Origin: DATAEU01 sp046735355
GTDB taxonomy: Bacteria > Actinomycetota > UBA4738 > HRBIN12
Length of the DNA stretch: 27,734 nt
Direction of reading: 5' to 3'
NCBI GenBank assembly: GCA_046735355.1
Contig: JBKPTC010000071.1
Location: 1 to 27,734 of the forward strand
Part shown: positions 1-7,223 of the stretch, piece after piece
Layout: each line of letters begins with the position of its first letter
Position numbering within the stretch: the first letter of the stretch is position 1
Program-made: the position numbers and the translations under genes
The notes under the pieces: generated by a model
Databases searched by the model: none
Seen by the model: the letters and a program-made list of their open reading frames with translations, nothing else
Told to the model about the DNA's origin: nothing

Positions 1-1035
1 ATCGGGTTCATCGGGTTCGGCGTGTGGGCGCACCACATGTTCGCGACGGGCCTCGGGCCGGTGGCGAACACCGCGTTCGGCATCTCGACGATGATCATCG
101 CGGTGCCGACCGGCGTGAAGATCTTCAACTGGCTCGGCACGATGTGGCGGGGCGACATCCGCTTCGCGACGCCGATGCTGTTCGCCGTCGCGTTCATCGG
201 ACAGTTCGTCGTCGGCGGTCTGTCGGGGGTCACGCACGCCATGGTGCCGGCCGACTACCAGCAGACGGACACGTACTACATCGTCGCGCACTTCCATTAC
301 GTGCTGTTCGCCGGCGCGGTCTTCGGGCTGTTCGGCGGGATCTACTACTGGTGGCCGAAGGTCTTCGGCAGGCTGCTGAGCGAGACGTGGGGCAAGGCGC
401 ACTTCTGGCTCATGGTGGTCGGCGCCAACATGACGTTCGGGCCCATGCACATCCTCGGTCTCCAGGGGATGCCGCGCAGGATCCAGACGTATCCGGCGAC
501 GCTCGGCCTGGGATTCTGGAACTTCGTCGAGACGATCGGCGCCTTCCTCATCGCGACGTCCGTCCTGATCTTCGTCGTCAACGCCGTCTCGAGCTTCTTC
601 CGTCCGAAGGACGCCGTCGCGGATCCGTGGGACGGTCGCACGTTGGAGTGGATGACGTCCTCGCCTCCGCCGGAATACAACTTCGCCGAGATCCCGACAG
701 TGCACTCGATCGACGAGCTCTGGCACCGCAAGTACGCCGAGACCGAGGGCGGGCGCGTCATCCCCGTTCCGGCCGGCGGATCCGGCGAGGCCGGCGGCGC
801 GCATCGTTCGGGCGGCGACGAGGAGGCGGACGCTACGACCGCCGAGCGCGGAGCCGGCGAGCACGGCGGCATCCACATGCCGTCGCCCTCGTTCTGGCCA
901 TTCGTCTCGGCGCTCGGGTATCCCGTGCTCGCGTACGGGCTGGTGTTCGGCTCGACCGCGATCGTTGCCCCCATCGGCGCGCTGATCATCCTGATCGGGT
1001 TGTTCGGTTGGGCGCTCGAGCCGGGGACGGAGTAG
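1..1035 (+). CDS. ctaD: cytochrome c oxidase subunit I, 3' part (CtaD)
   Basis: Catalytic subunit of the proton-pumping heme-copper oxidase, cut by the window start: 344 residues are present and the N-terminal half is missing. Seen: VWAHHMF with the two CuB histidines (fragment residues 11-12), the K-channel segment VPTGVKIFNW, and VAHFHYVLF holding the heme a3 and heme a ligands (H97 and H99). After the last core helix comes a hydrophilic linker of about 100 residues, rich in Gly, Ala and Glu (about 220-292). Two hydrophobic stretches follow and the chain ends in GWALEPGTE. That tail lies outside the minimal subunit I core. By recollection it occurs in other high-GC Gram-positive oxidases. 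It leads a packed ctaD-E-F-G block, with 7 nt to ctaE. Identity is very secure; the start is not visible. Confidence 0.97.
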   Translation: MGFIGFGVWAHHMFATGLGPVANTAFGISTMIIAVPTGVKIFNWLGTMWRGDIRFATPMLFAVAFIGQFVVGGLSGVTHAMVPADYQQTDTYYIVAHFHYVLFAGAVFGLFGGIYYWWPKVFGRLLSETWGKAHFWLMVVGANMTFGPMHILGLQGMPRRIQTYPATLGLGFWNFVETIGAFLIATSVLIFVVNAVSSFFRPKDAVADPWDGRTLEWMTSSPPPEYNFAEIPTVHSIDELWHRKYAETEGGRVIPVPAGGSGEAGGAHRSGGDEEADATTAERGAGEHGGIHMPSPSFWPFVSALGYPVLAYGLVFGSTAIVAPIGALIILIGLFGWALEPGTE

Positions 1036-1042
1036 GAGAGCC

Positions 1043-1660
1043 ATGGCGACCGACGGACTCGACGTCCACGTCTTCGAGAGCGAGCACGAGGCCACCAGCA
1101 CCGGTCTGCCCAACACCAAGCTCGCGATGTGGATCTTCCTGGCGTCGGACTGCCTGCTGTTCGGCGCGCTGATCGCCACGTATGTGCTGTACCGGCACTC
1201 CAGCGTCACCGGGCCGTATCCGAACGAGGTGTTCGACATCCCGTACACGTCGGTGAGCTCGTTCGTCCTGCTGGCAAGCTCGCTCACGATGGTGCTCGCG
1301 CTCGCCGCGATCCAGCGGGGCGATCCCGGCCGGATGCGGATCTGGCTCCTCGCGACGGCGCTGCTCGGGATGACGTTCGTCGGCGGCCAGGTCTACGAGT
1401 TCACGTCGTTCTACCGGGAGGGCCTTGGCCTGTCGACGAACCTGTTCGGCACGACGTTCTACGTCCTCACAGGGTTCCACGGCACACACGTCGCGATCGG
1501 CATCCTGATGCTGCTGTCGCTGCTCGTGATGTCGTTCACCGGCAAGGTGACGCAGGAGAACTCGATGCCCGTGGAGCTCGTCGGCTTGTACTGGCACTTC
1601 GTGGACATCGTGTGGATCGTGATCTTCACCGTCGTCTACCTGATCCCGACGGGCAAGTAG
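1043..1660 (+). CDS. ctaE: cytochrome c oxidase subunit III (CtaE)
   Basis: Integral membrane subunit III of the aa3/caa3-type oxidase, 205 residues, the short form with about five helices. Subunit III stabilises the catalytic core and its proton uptake. Seen: NTKLAMWIFLASDCLLFGALIATY near the N-terminus, GFHGTHVAIGI in the second half and YWHFVDIVWIVIF near the C-terminus, all COX3 family signatures. The ATG at 1043 is preceded by a GGAG ribosome-binding sequence overlapping the end of ctaD. The next gene begins 2 nt after the stop, so translation is probably coupled. Confidence 0.97.
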   Translation: MATDGLDVHVFESEHEATSTGLPNTKLAMWIFLASDCLLFGALIATYVLYRHSSVTGPYPNEVFDIPYTSVSSFVLLASSLTMVLALAAIQRGDPGRMRIWLLATALLGMTFVGGQVYEFTSFYREGLGLSTNLFGTTFYVLTGFHGTHVAIGILMLLSLLVMSFTGKVTQENSMPVELVGLYWHFVDIVWIVIFTVVYLIPTGK

Positions 1661-1662
1661 CG

Positions 1663-2007
1663 ATGGACCGGCCGACCGAGCTCACCAAGACCGAGGCGTA
1701 CGCCGCTCGCCGGTACGGCGGGCGCGCGGTCCGGCACCCGAGCCCCAAGGAGTACATCCGGATCGCGATCGTCCTCGGCATCATCACCGCCGCCGAGGTG
1801 GGGATCTACTACCTCGATCTCGCGCGCGGGCTGCTGATCCCGCTGCTGTTCTTCTTCGCGGCGGTCAAGTTCACGCTGGTGGTGCTCTGGTTCATGCACC
1901 TGCGGTTCGACAGCAAGACGTACGCGCGGTTCTTCCTCCTCGGGCTCGCGGGCGCCGTGACGCTGTTTACGATCGTCCTCCTGACGTTCCGCGCGTTCTC
2001 GGGGTAG
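1663..2007 (+). CDS. ctaF: cytochrome c oxidase subunit IV, prokaryotic type (CtaF)
   Basis: A 114-residue protein with a polar N-terminus of about 30 residues and three predicted helices. It contains FFAAVKFTLVVLWFMHLRFDSK (about residues 63-84; key part VLWFMHLRFD), the hallmark of the bacterial COX4/CyoD-like small subunit. It would assemble with CtaD and CtaE in the cytoplasmic membrane. The ATG at 1663 lies 2 nt after the ctaE stop. Upstream codons in the same frame lie inside ctaE, so the longer open frame is not the real gene. ctaG follows after 4 nt. The small-subunit family is recognised from size, position and the FMHLRFD motif. Confidence 0.9.
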   Translation: MDRPTELTKTEAYAARRYGGRAVRHPSPKEYIRIAIVLGIITAAEVGIYYLDLARGLLIPLLFFFAAVKFTLVVLWFMHLRFDSKTYARFFLLGLAGAVTLFTIVLLTFRAFSG

Positions 2008-2011
2008 CGCG

Positions 2012-2851
2012 GTGCGGCTTCCTGCCTGGCACCTGCATCCGACGGTCTGGCTCCTCCTCGGCCTGATCTGGGCCGAGTACCTGCGCGCGGTTCGGCAGCA
2101 CCACCGGCGGGCGCCGATCGAGGATCCCTCGTGGCGGCGGAAGGCCGTGCTGTTCTCGATCGGGATGTCGGTCCTGTGGCTCGGCGCCGACTGGCCGATC
2201 CACGACCTGGCCGAGCGGTACCTGTACTCGGTGCACATGGTCCAGCACCTGCTGTTCTCGATGGTCGCGGCGCCGTTCATCGTCGCGGGAATGCCGCCGT
2301 GGCTGCTCCGCCGGCTGCTCCGGCCGCGCCCGGTGCTCGCGGCGTTCCGGTTCCTCGTCCGGCCGGTCGTCGCGCTCGTGCTGTTCAACGCGGTGCTCCT
2401 GTTCACCCACTGGCCGACGATCGTCGATGCCTCGGTGACGTCCGAGTGGACGCACTTCGCGCTGCACGCGCTGCTGTTCGGAGCGTCGTTCGTGATGTGG
2501 TGGCCGGTGCTGTCGCCGCTGCCCGAGCTGCCGCCGATCTCGCCGCCCGCGCAGCTCATGTACCTGTTCTTCCAGTCGCTCGCGCCGACCATCCCAGCGT
2601 CGTTCCTCACGTTCGGTGAGACGATCCTGTACAAGCCGTACGCCGCCTTCCCCCGGATCTGGGGGATCTCGGCCCACACCGATCAGATGATCGCGGGTCT
2701 CACGATGAAGCTCGTCGGCGGCGCGATCCTTTGGGGGTTCATCGCCGCCATCTTCTTCAAGTGGCACGCCCGCGAGGAGCGCGAGGGATGGGACGCCCTG
2801 CGGTGGCACGCCGTGGAGCAGGAGATGCGAACGGAGCTCGCCAAGCGATGA
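2012..2851 (+). CDS. ctaG: caa3-type cytochrome oxidase assembly factor CtaG
   Basis: A polytopic membrane protein of 279 residues of the caa3_CtaG family, implicated in assembly of the CuA/caa3 oxidase in Gram-positive bacteria. Seen: HLHPTVWLLLGLIWAEYL at the N-terminus, then DWPIHDLAERYLYSVHMVQHLLF (about residues 67-89) with the His-rich VHMVQHLL core typical of the family, and a C-terminal helix ending IFFKWHAREE. The GTG at 2012 is 4 nt after ctaF. The stop overlaps the next ATG (ATGA). This Gram-positive CtaG is unrelated to the Cox11-type copper protein of the same name in proteobacteria. Confidence 0.9.
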   Translation: MRLPAWHLHPTVWLLLGLIWAEYLRAVRQHHRRAPIEDPSWRRKAVLFSIGMSVLWLGADWPIHDLAERYLYSVHMVQHLLFSMVAAPFIVAGMPPWLLRRLLRPRPVLAAFRFLVRPVVALVLFNAVLLFTHWPTIVDASVTSEWTHFALHALLFGASFVMWWPVLSPLPELPPISPPAQLMYLFFQSLAPTIPASFLTFGETILYKPYAAFPRIWGISAHTDQMIAGLTMKLVGGAILWGFIAAIFFKWHAREEREGWDALRWHAVEQEMRTELAKR

Positions 2852-3831
2852 GAGCCAGAACCAGGGACCGCCTGTTGCTGCCGATCCTGCTGCCCGTCGG
2901 GATCCTCGCGCTGCTCGCGCTGGTGCTGTTCGGGTTCTCGCGGATCCTGCTGTCGCTCGACGCGACGCCCGCGACCGTCACGGCGCTCGTCGTCGCCTCG
3001 GGCATCGTCGTCGCGTCCGCGTTCGCGGCGGGCCGGTCGGTCATCCGCGCGTCGAGCCTCGCGGCGCTGACCGGTGTGGTGGCGGGCGTGGCGATGCTCG
3101 CTGGCGGCATCGCGTTGATCGCCGTATCTCCCGCGGCGGAGGGCGAGGGCGGCGGCGTCGAGCCCGTTCCGGCGATCCAGATCAGCGCGCAGAACATCGA
3201 GTTCAGCACCAAGACGATCGAGCTCACCGCCGACACGCCGTCGACGATCTCGTTCGACAACAAGGACGCGGGAACGCAGCACAACATCGCGATCTACGAG
3301 GACGACACGCTGCAGAAGTCGCTGTTCCGGGGCGCGCTCGTGATGGGCCCGAAGACGGTCGACTATCAGGTGCCGGGGCTGCCCCAGGGCTCGTATTACT
3401 TCCATTGCGACGTGCATCCGACCATGAACGGGACCGTCACCGTCGCCGCGGGCGGCGGCTCGGCGAACGGCGGCGGCGGCTCTGCGAACGGCGGCGGCGG
3501 CGGAACGACGGGCGGCGGCGGGACCGCGGGAGGAGGCGCGGCCGTCGAGCCGAGCACGGTGACCGCGTCGAACATCTCGTTCGACACCGACACGCTGTCG
3601 ATCCCGGCCGGTACCGGCGCGTCGCTGACGTTCGACAACAAGGACGCCGGAACCCCGCACAACATCGCGATCTATCCGAGCGAGGCCGACCTCACCGACC
3701 CGCTGTTCCGCGGCGAGGTCGTCACCGGGCCCGCGACCGCGACGTATCAGATCCCGCCCCTGGATCCGGGCTCGTACTTCTTCCACTGTGACGTCCACCC
3801 GACGATGAACGGGACCGTCACGGTGCAATGA
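2848..3831 (+). CDS. membrane-anchored protein with two plastocyanin-like cupredoxin domains
   Basis: 327 residues. The first ~95 contain about three hydrophobic segments (about 9-30, 42-60 and 72-94) that anchor the protein. Two similar cupredoxin domains follow outside the membrane, about 108-200 and 236-327. Each carries a full type-1 copper ligand set: H145, C187, H190, M193 and H271, C314, H317, M320 (motif FHCDVHPTMNGTVTV). They are joined by a Gly/Ser/Asn-rich flexible linker of about 35 residues. The domains are alike at protein and DNA level, which points to internal duplication. The start was set at the ATG at 2848 overlapping the ctaG stop; upstream codons lie inside ctaG. Role is inferred from the oxidase operon: electron carrier to the oxidase, or copper handling. 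No specific family name is assigned. Confidence 0.85.
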   Translation: MRARTRDRLLLPILLPVGILALLALVLFGFSRILLSLDATPATVTALVVASGIVVASAFAAGRSVIRASSLAALTGVVAGVAMLAGGIALIAVSPAAEGEGGGVEPVPAIQISAQNIEFSTKTIELTADTPSTISFDNKDAGTQHNIAIYEDDTLQKSLFRGALVMGPKTVDYQVPGLPQGSYYFHCDVHPTMNGTVTVAAGGGSANGGGGSANGGGGGTTGGGGTAGGGAAVEPSTVTASNISFDTDTLSIPAGTGASLTFDNKDAGTPHNIAIYPSEADLTDPLFRGEVVTGPATATYQIPPLDPGSYFFHCDVHPTMNGTVTVQ

Positions 3832-4376
3832 GCGCGTCGAGCGCCGGCCGCCCGACGCGCCGCCACCTGCTGAAGGCGCTGCCGCTCGCGGCCGCGCTCG
3901 TCGTGTCGGCGTGTACGTCCTCGCCGCCGTCGGACGGCGGTGGATCGGTGACGAGGATCTCCGGGCCGATGCCGGCCGTGACCGGCCGCGCGCTCGAGGG
4001 CGGAACGGTGAGCTCGAGCAGCTACGCGGGGCGGCCGCTCGTCGTCAACTTCTGGGCGACGTGGTGCGGCCCCTGCCGGCGCGAGCAGCCGGTCCTCTCG
4101 GCGGCCGAGCGCTCGGCCGGGTCCGACGGGCCTGTGTTCATCGGCGTCAACTACCGCGACGATCCGGCCGCGGCTCGCGCGTACGTCCGCGAGTTCCGCG
4201 TCGCGTATCCGAGCCTCGAGGACCCCTCGGGCACGCTCGCGTACCGGTTCGACGTTCCGTACCTGCCGGCCACGATCTTCATTGACGCGGACGGCCAGAT
4301 GCGGTTCCGCGCCGTCGGCGCGCTCGATCGCGCGCGGCTGAACTTGCTGATCTCCGAGATATCCCGGCCGGCGTAA
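3828..4376 (+). CDS. TlpA/ResA-like thioredoxin-fold lipoprotein
   Basis: 182 residues. The N-terminus has a twin-arginine-like TRRHLLK (10-16), a hydrophobic stretch and a lipobox-like VVSAC with C29 as probable lipidation site. A low-complexity Ser/Gly tether follows. The thioredoxin fold contains NFWATWCGPC with the redox pair C80/C83, and a cis-proline segment VPYLPATIFID. Family members act outside the membrane as thiol-disulfide oxidoreductases, for example reducing cytochrome c or CuA-site cysteines. That role fits this oxidase operon but is inferred. The ATG at 3828 overlaps the cupredoxin stop (ATGA). The gene ends in a hairpin shared with the convergent ctaA-ctaB gene. Confidence 0.88.
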   Translation: MSASSAGRPTRRHLLKALPLAAALVVSACTSSPPSDGGGSVTRISGPMPAVTGRALEGGTVSSSSYAGRPLVVNFWATWCGPCRREQPVLSAAERSAGSDGPVFIGVNYRDDPAAARAYVREFRVAYPSLEDPSGTLAYRFDVPYLPATIFIDADGQMRFRAVGALDRARLNLLISEISRPA

Positions 4377-4396
4377 CTAGTCCACGATGGACTAGT
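4376..4396. terminator. inverted repeat over two converging stop codons, possible bidirectional terminator
   Basis: ACTAGTCCA (4376-4384), loop CGA, TGGACTAGT (4388-4396): a perfect 9-bp stem with a 3-nt loop. It overlaps the last base of the TAA at 4374-4376 and the whole TAG of the minus-strand gene (4392-4394). It is relatively AT-rich for this genome. There is no clear T-run on either side, so it is not a textbook intrinsic terminator. Its position makes a terminator or RNA 3'-end stabiliser the simplest reading. Confidence 0.5.
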
Positions 4397-6176
4397 GCGG
4401 CGCGAGCACGCCGTCCGCCGCGACGGCGGCGAACAGCAGCCCGAGGTACACGATCGAGAACCGGAACAGCCCTACCGCGAGCGCGGCCGACCGCTCTCGC
4501 CACAGACGGAGCGCGCGGTGCACGAACATCCCGCCGAGCACGACGGCGGCGACGGTGTACAGCGCACCCATGTGTCCGAGCGGCACCAGCGCCAGCGTCG
4601 CGGCGAACAGGACCAGCGAGTACAGCAGGATCTGGCGTCGCGTCTCCTCCTCGCCGCGGACGACGGGGAGCATCGGGACGCCCGCCGCCTGGTAGTCCGT
4701 CCGGTACTGCATCGCGAGCGCCCAGAAGTGCGGCGGCGTCCAGACGAACACGATCGCGAACAACACCCACGCGGGCAGCCCGACGGCCCCGGTGACGGCG
4801 GCCCACCCGACCAGCGCCGGGACGGCGCCCGCGGCACCGCCGATCACGATGTTCTGGGTGCTGGAGCGCTTCAGCCACAGCGTGTACACGAAGACGTAGA
4901 ACGCGATCGCCGACAGCGCGAGCGACGCCGCGAGCACGTTGACGGTGATCGCAAGGAAGAAGAACGCGACGGCGCCGAGGGCGAAGCCGAACCGGAGCGC
5001 CTGCTCGGGCGACACCGCGTTGGCGGGAAGCGGCCGCCGGCGCGTGCGCCGCATGACCTCGTCGATGTCGCGGTCCAGATAGCAGTTGATCGCGTTCGCC
5101 GAGCCCGCGGCCATCGAGCCGCCGAGGAGCGTGGCGGCCATCAGCCCGAGCGGTGGAACGCCGCGCTCGGCGAGCATCATGGCGGGAACGGTCGTGATCA
5201 GCAGCAGCTCGATGATCCGCGGCTTGGTCAGCGCGAAGTACGCACCCACCTGCTCGCGCCACGAGCGCTGCGCGTGCCCGTTGCTCCGCACGACGTCCGG
5301 CTCGGGAACGCGTGCCCATCGCGCGAGCGCGGCGAGCGCGACGAGCACCGCCCAGATCGCGGCCGACAGCGCGACGTGCGTCGCGCGGGCCCAGGTGTCG
5401 AGGCCGGTCAGCACGTTCGCGGCGCCGACGCCGATCTGCACGACGAACAGCACCGCGGCGACCGTTGCGAGCGTGACCGGAGGGCGCGGCCGTCCGGGGA
5501 TCGTTCGGGCGCGGACGACGAGCCACAGCACGAGGACGGTGACGAGCGCCGCGAGGACACGATGCGCGAACATCACGGTCGCCGAGCCGCCGAGCGCCGG
5601 CACCAGCCGGCCGTTCATGAGCGGCCAATCGGTGAACACGACGCCGGCGTTCTCGGCGCGGACGTACGTGCCGACGAGCAGCAGCGCGAACGTCGCCAGG
5701 GCCGTCCACGCCGCCAGGCGCGCGAACCGCGCGTCGCCGGCGCCGCGGCGGCCGTCCGTGAGCGCCGCGACCAGCATCCACACGGGAACGGCGAGCGTGA
5801 GCATCGCGACGGCAAAGTGCACGGTGACCCAGGCCGGATCGAGGCCGCTCCGGACGACGACCGCGCCCAGCGCCGCCTGGAAGACGAACAGCGGCACGAC
5901 GAGCAGGGCGGGCCGCAGCAGCTCGCGCCGGTCGCGGAACCGCAGAAGCACGACGAGCGCCTGGGCGGCGAGCAGGACTCCCGAGACGAAGGCGAGCGAC
6001 CGGTGGGTGTACTCGATGAGCGCGTGGTACTCGAACGGGGGGATCCAGTGGCCGAAGCATCTCGGCCAGTCGGGGCAGCCATCACCCGAGTCCGTCGCGC
6101 GGACGATCCCGCCCCACGCGATCAACAGCGCGGTTGCGACGGTCGTGGCGACGGCGAGGAGGCGGAAGCGTCTCAT
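4392..6176 (-). CDS. ctaA-ctaB: fused heme A synthase / heme O synthase (CtaA-CtaB)
   Basis: 594 residues containing two enzymes of heme A biosynthesis. Residues about 1-290 are COX15/CtaA-like: the cysteine pair C34/C40 in DGCPDWPRCFGHW, and histidines H58 (EYTHRS), H120 (VTVHFA), H205 (FAHRVLA) and H267 (ATHVAL) as probable heme ligands. Residues about 311-594 are a UbiA-type prenyltransferase, protoheme IX farnesyltransferase: ALTKPRIIELLLITTVPAM, N364-x3-D368-x3-D372 in NCYLDRDID for Mg/prenyl diphosphate, and DYQAAGVPMLPVVRG later. A polar linker (288-310) joins them. One polypeptide would convert heme B to heme O to heme A for the neighbouring oxidase. The ATG at 6176 has no strong ribosome-binding sequence. 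Confidence 0.95.
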   Translation of the reverse strand: MRRFRLLAVATTVATALLIAWGGIVRATDSGDGCPDWPRCFGHWIPPFEYHALIEYTHRSLAFVSGVLLAAQALVVLLRFRDRRELLRPALLVVPLFVFQAALGAVVVRSGLDPAWVTVHFAVAMLTLAVPVWMLVAALTDGRRGAGDARFARLAAWTALATFALLLVGTYVRAENAGVVFTDWPLMNGRLVPALGGSATVMFAHRVLAALVTVLVLWLVVRARTIPGRPRPPVTLATVAAVLFVVQIGVGAANVLTGLDTWARATHVALSAAIWAVLVALAALARWARVPEPDVVRSNGHAQRSWREQVGAYFALTKPRIIELLLITTVPAMMLAERGVPPLGLMAATLLGGSMAAGSANAINCYLDRDIDEVMRRTRRRPLPANAVSPEQALRFGFALGAVAFFFLAITVNVLAASLALSAIAFYVFVYTLWLKRSSTQNIVIGGAAGAVPALVGWAAVTGAVGLPAWVLFAIVFVWTPPHFWALAMQYRTDYQAAGVPMLPVVRGEEETRRQILLYSLVLFAATLALVPLGHMGALYTVAAVVLGGMFVHRALRLWRERSAALAVGLFRFSIVYLGLLFAAVAADGVLAPH

Positions 6177-6214
6177 TGCTTTGGCGGCGCCGACCTCGGT
6201 CGCGCGCGGCTCCG

Positions 6215-6220
6215 ACTATA
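6215..6220 (-). promoter_or_regulatory. candidate -10 element for ctaA-ctaB
   Basis: Read on the minus strand this is TATAGT, five of six matches to TATAAT and one of few AT-rich spots in the 186-nt divergent gap. It would start transcription near 6208, giving a leader of about 30 nt before the ATG at 6176. No convincing -35 is seen 17-18 nt upstream. The overlapping plus-strand TATAAG (6217-6222) could serve the opposite direction. Confidence 0.35.
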
Positions 6221-6223
6221 AGC

Positions 6224-6264
6224 GGTGGCCGGAAGGGGTGGCCGGAAGGAGCGGCGGTGGCCGG
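6224..6264. repeat. 13-bp tandem repeat in the divergent intergenic region
   Basis: GGTGGCCGGAAGG occurs twice in direct contact (6224-6236 and 6237-6249). A shortened third copy, GGTGGCCGG, lies at 6256-6264. The array is between the divergent ctaA-ctaB and prenyl synthase genes. It could bind a regulator or simply be slippage of GC-rich sequence; nothing in the sequence decides this. Confidence 0.7.
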
Positions 6265-6350
6265 TTGGTCGGTGCCGGCGCCGGCCACGAGGGTGGCGTC
6301 TCTCGCCTGATCCGCGCGCCGCGGCGCCGACGGTCGCGCCCGGTCGCGGC

Positions 6351-6356
6351 CATACT
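6351..6356 (+). promoter_or_regulatory. candidate -10 for leaderless transcription of the short prenyl synthase
   Basis: CATACT (four of six to TATAAT) lies 6 nt before the GTG at 6363, spacing that would start the RNA at or next to the start codon. The same geometry occurs before the second prenyl synthase (23671). No -35 hexamer is evident. Weak evidence. Confidence 0.25.
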
Positions 6357-6362
6357 CCGTCC

Positions 6363-7223
6363 GTGGGCTCCACGCACGACGCCGGGCTCGACGACATCGA
6401 TCCCCACGACCTCCGCGGGCGGATCGACGCCGTCCTGCTCGAGGCGCTGCGCGGCGCTCGCGCGGACCTCGCTGCCAGGTCGGCGCGATCGGCGGACCTC
6501 GCCGACGAGCTGGACCGGCTCGTCGCGGCCGGCGGCAGGCGGGTGCGTCCCACGTTGTGCGTTCTCGGCTCGGTCGCCGCCGGCGGCCCGGTCGAGGAGG
6601 TCCTTCCCGCCGCGGCGGGGCTCGAGCTGTTCCACACCTTCGCGCTCGTCCACGACGACGTCATGGACGACGAGGACGAGCGGCGGGGCGTCGTCTCGAC
6701 GCACCGGCGGTTCGCGAAGGTGGACCCGGGCGGCGACGCGTTCGGGCGGTCCGCCGCGATCCTGATCGGCGACCTCGCGTTCGCGCTCGGGACCGACCTC
6801 GTGCTCTCGACGCCGCTCGAGCCGGCACGCGTCCTCGCGGCGGCGCGGCGCATCCGAGCGATGGCGGTCGCCACGGCGGCGGGGCAATACCTCGACATCC
6901 GCGGCGAGGCCGGGCCCGTCGTGGCGGCGCTCAAGACCGGCGCGTACACCGCCGAGGCGCCGCTTGCGATCGGCGCCGATCTCGCGGACGGCACGCCCGA
7001 GCTGCACGAGGCGCTCGGGGCGTTCGCGCGCCCCTTCGGGCTCGCGTTCCAGCTGCTCGACGACGCCGCCGACGCGCACCCCGGTCCGCCGCCCGCTTCC
7101 GCCTCGGCCGAGGCCGCTCGATCGCTGGACGAGGCGGAGGCCGCGCTGGCCGATCCGGCGATCGCGCCGCGCGCGGCGGCGGCCTTGCGAGGCGTCGTCG
7201 CGACGCTCCGGAGGTCGTCGTGA
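6363..7223 (+). CDS. short-form polyprenyl (geranylgeranyl/farnesyl-type) diphosphate synthase
   Basis: Trans-isoprenyl diphosphate synthase family, 286 residues from the GTG at 6363. Seen: GGRRVRPTL, first Asp-rich motif HDDVMDDED (D98, D99, D102), AAILIGDLAFALG, LKTGAYTAEAPLAIGADLA, and second Asp-rich motif FQLLDDAADA (D233, D234, D237). After that motif the usual GK..G.D...GK.TLP segment is absent. The chain ends about 50 residues later in Ala-rich sequence, so it is shorter than usual family members and chain length cannot be predicted. A longer open frame begins at 6225, but conserved sequence begins only after 6363 and no ribosome-binding site is evident. Start uncertain. It overlaps the next gene (TGATG). 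Confidence 0.8.
   Translation: MGSTHDAGLDDIDPHDLRGRIDAVLLEALRGARADLAARSARSADLADELDRLVAAGGRRVRPTLCVLGSVAAGGPVEEVLPAAAGLELFHTFALVHDDVMDDEDERRGVVSTHRRFAKVDPGGDAFGRSAAILIGDLAFALGTDLVLSTPLEPARVLAAARRIRAMAVATAAGQYLDIRGEAGPVVAALKTGAYTAEAPLAIGADLADGTPELHEALGAFARPFGLAFQLLDDAADAHPGPPPASASAEAARSLDEAEAALADPAIAPRAAAALRGVVATLRRSS

Noticed and set aside
3440..3545. GGCGGC-rich tract within the cupredoxin gene as a separate repeat or recombination element
   Set aside because: It is in frame and encodes the Gly/Ser/Asn linker between the two domains; ordinary interdomain low complexity explains it.
4395..6221. 608-codon open frame on the plus strand opposite ctaA-ctaB
   Set aside because: Arg/Glu/His-rich low-complexity translation, antisense to a clear two-domain membrane enzyme. 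No independent start signals.
6225..6362. Longer N-terminus of the short prenyl synthase from 6225
   Set aside because: The extra 46 residues are Arg/Gly/Pro-rich and partly encoded by the tandem repeats. Family-like sequence starts only after 6363.
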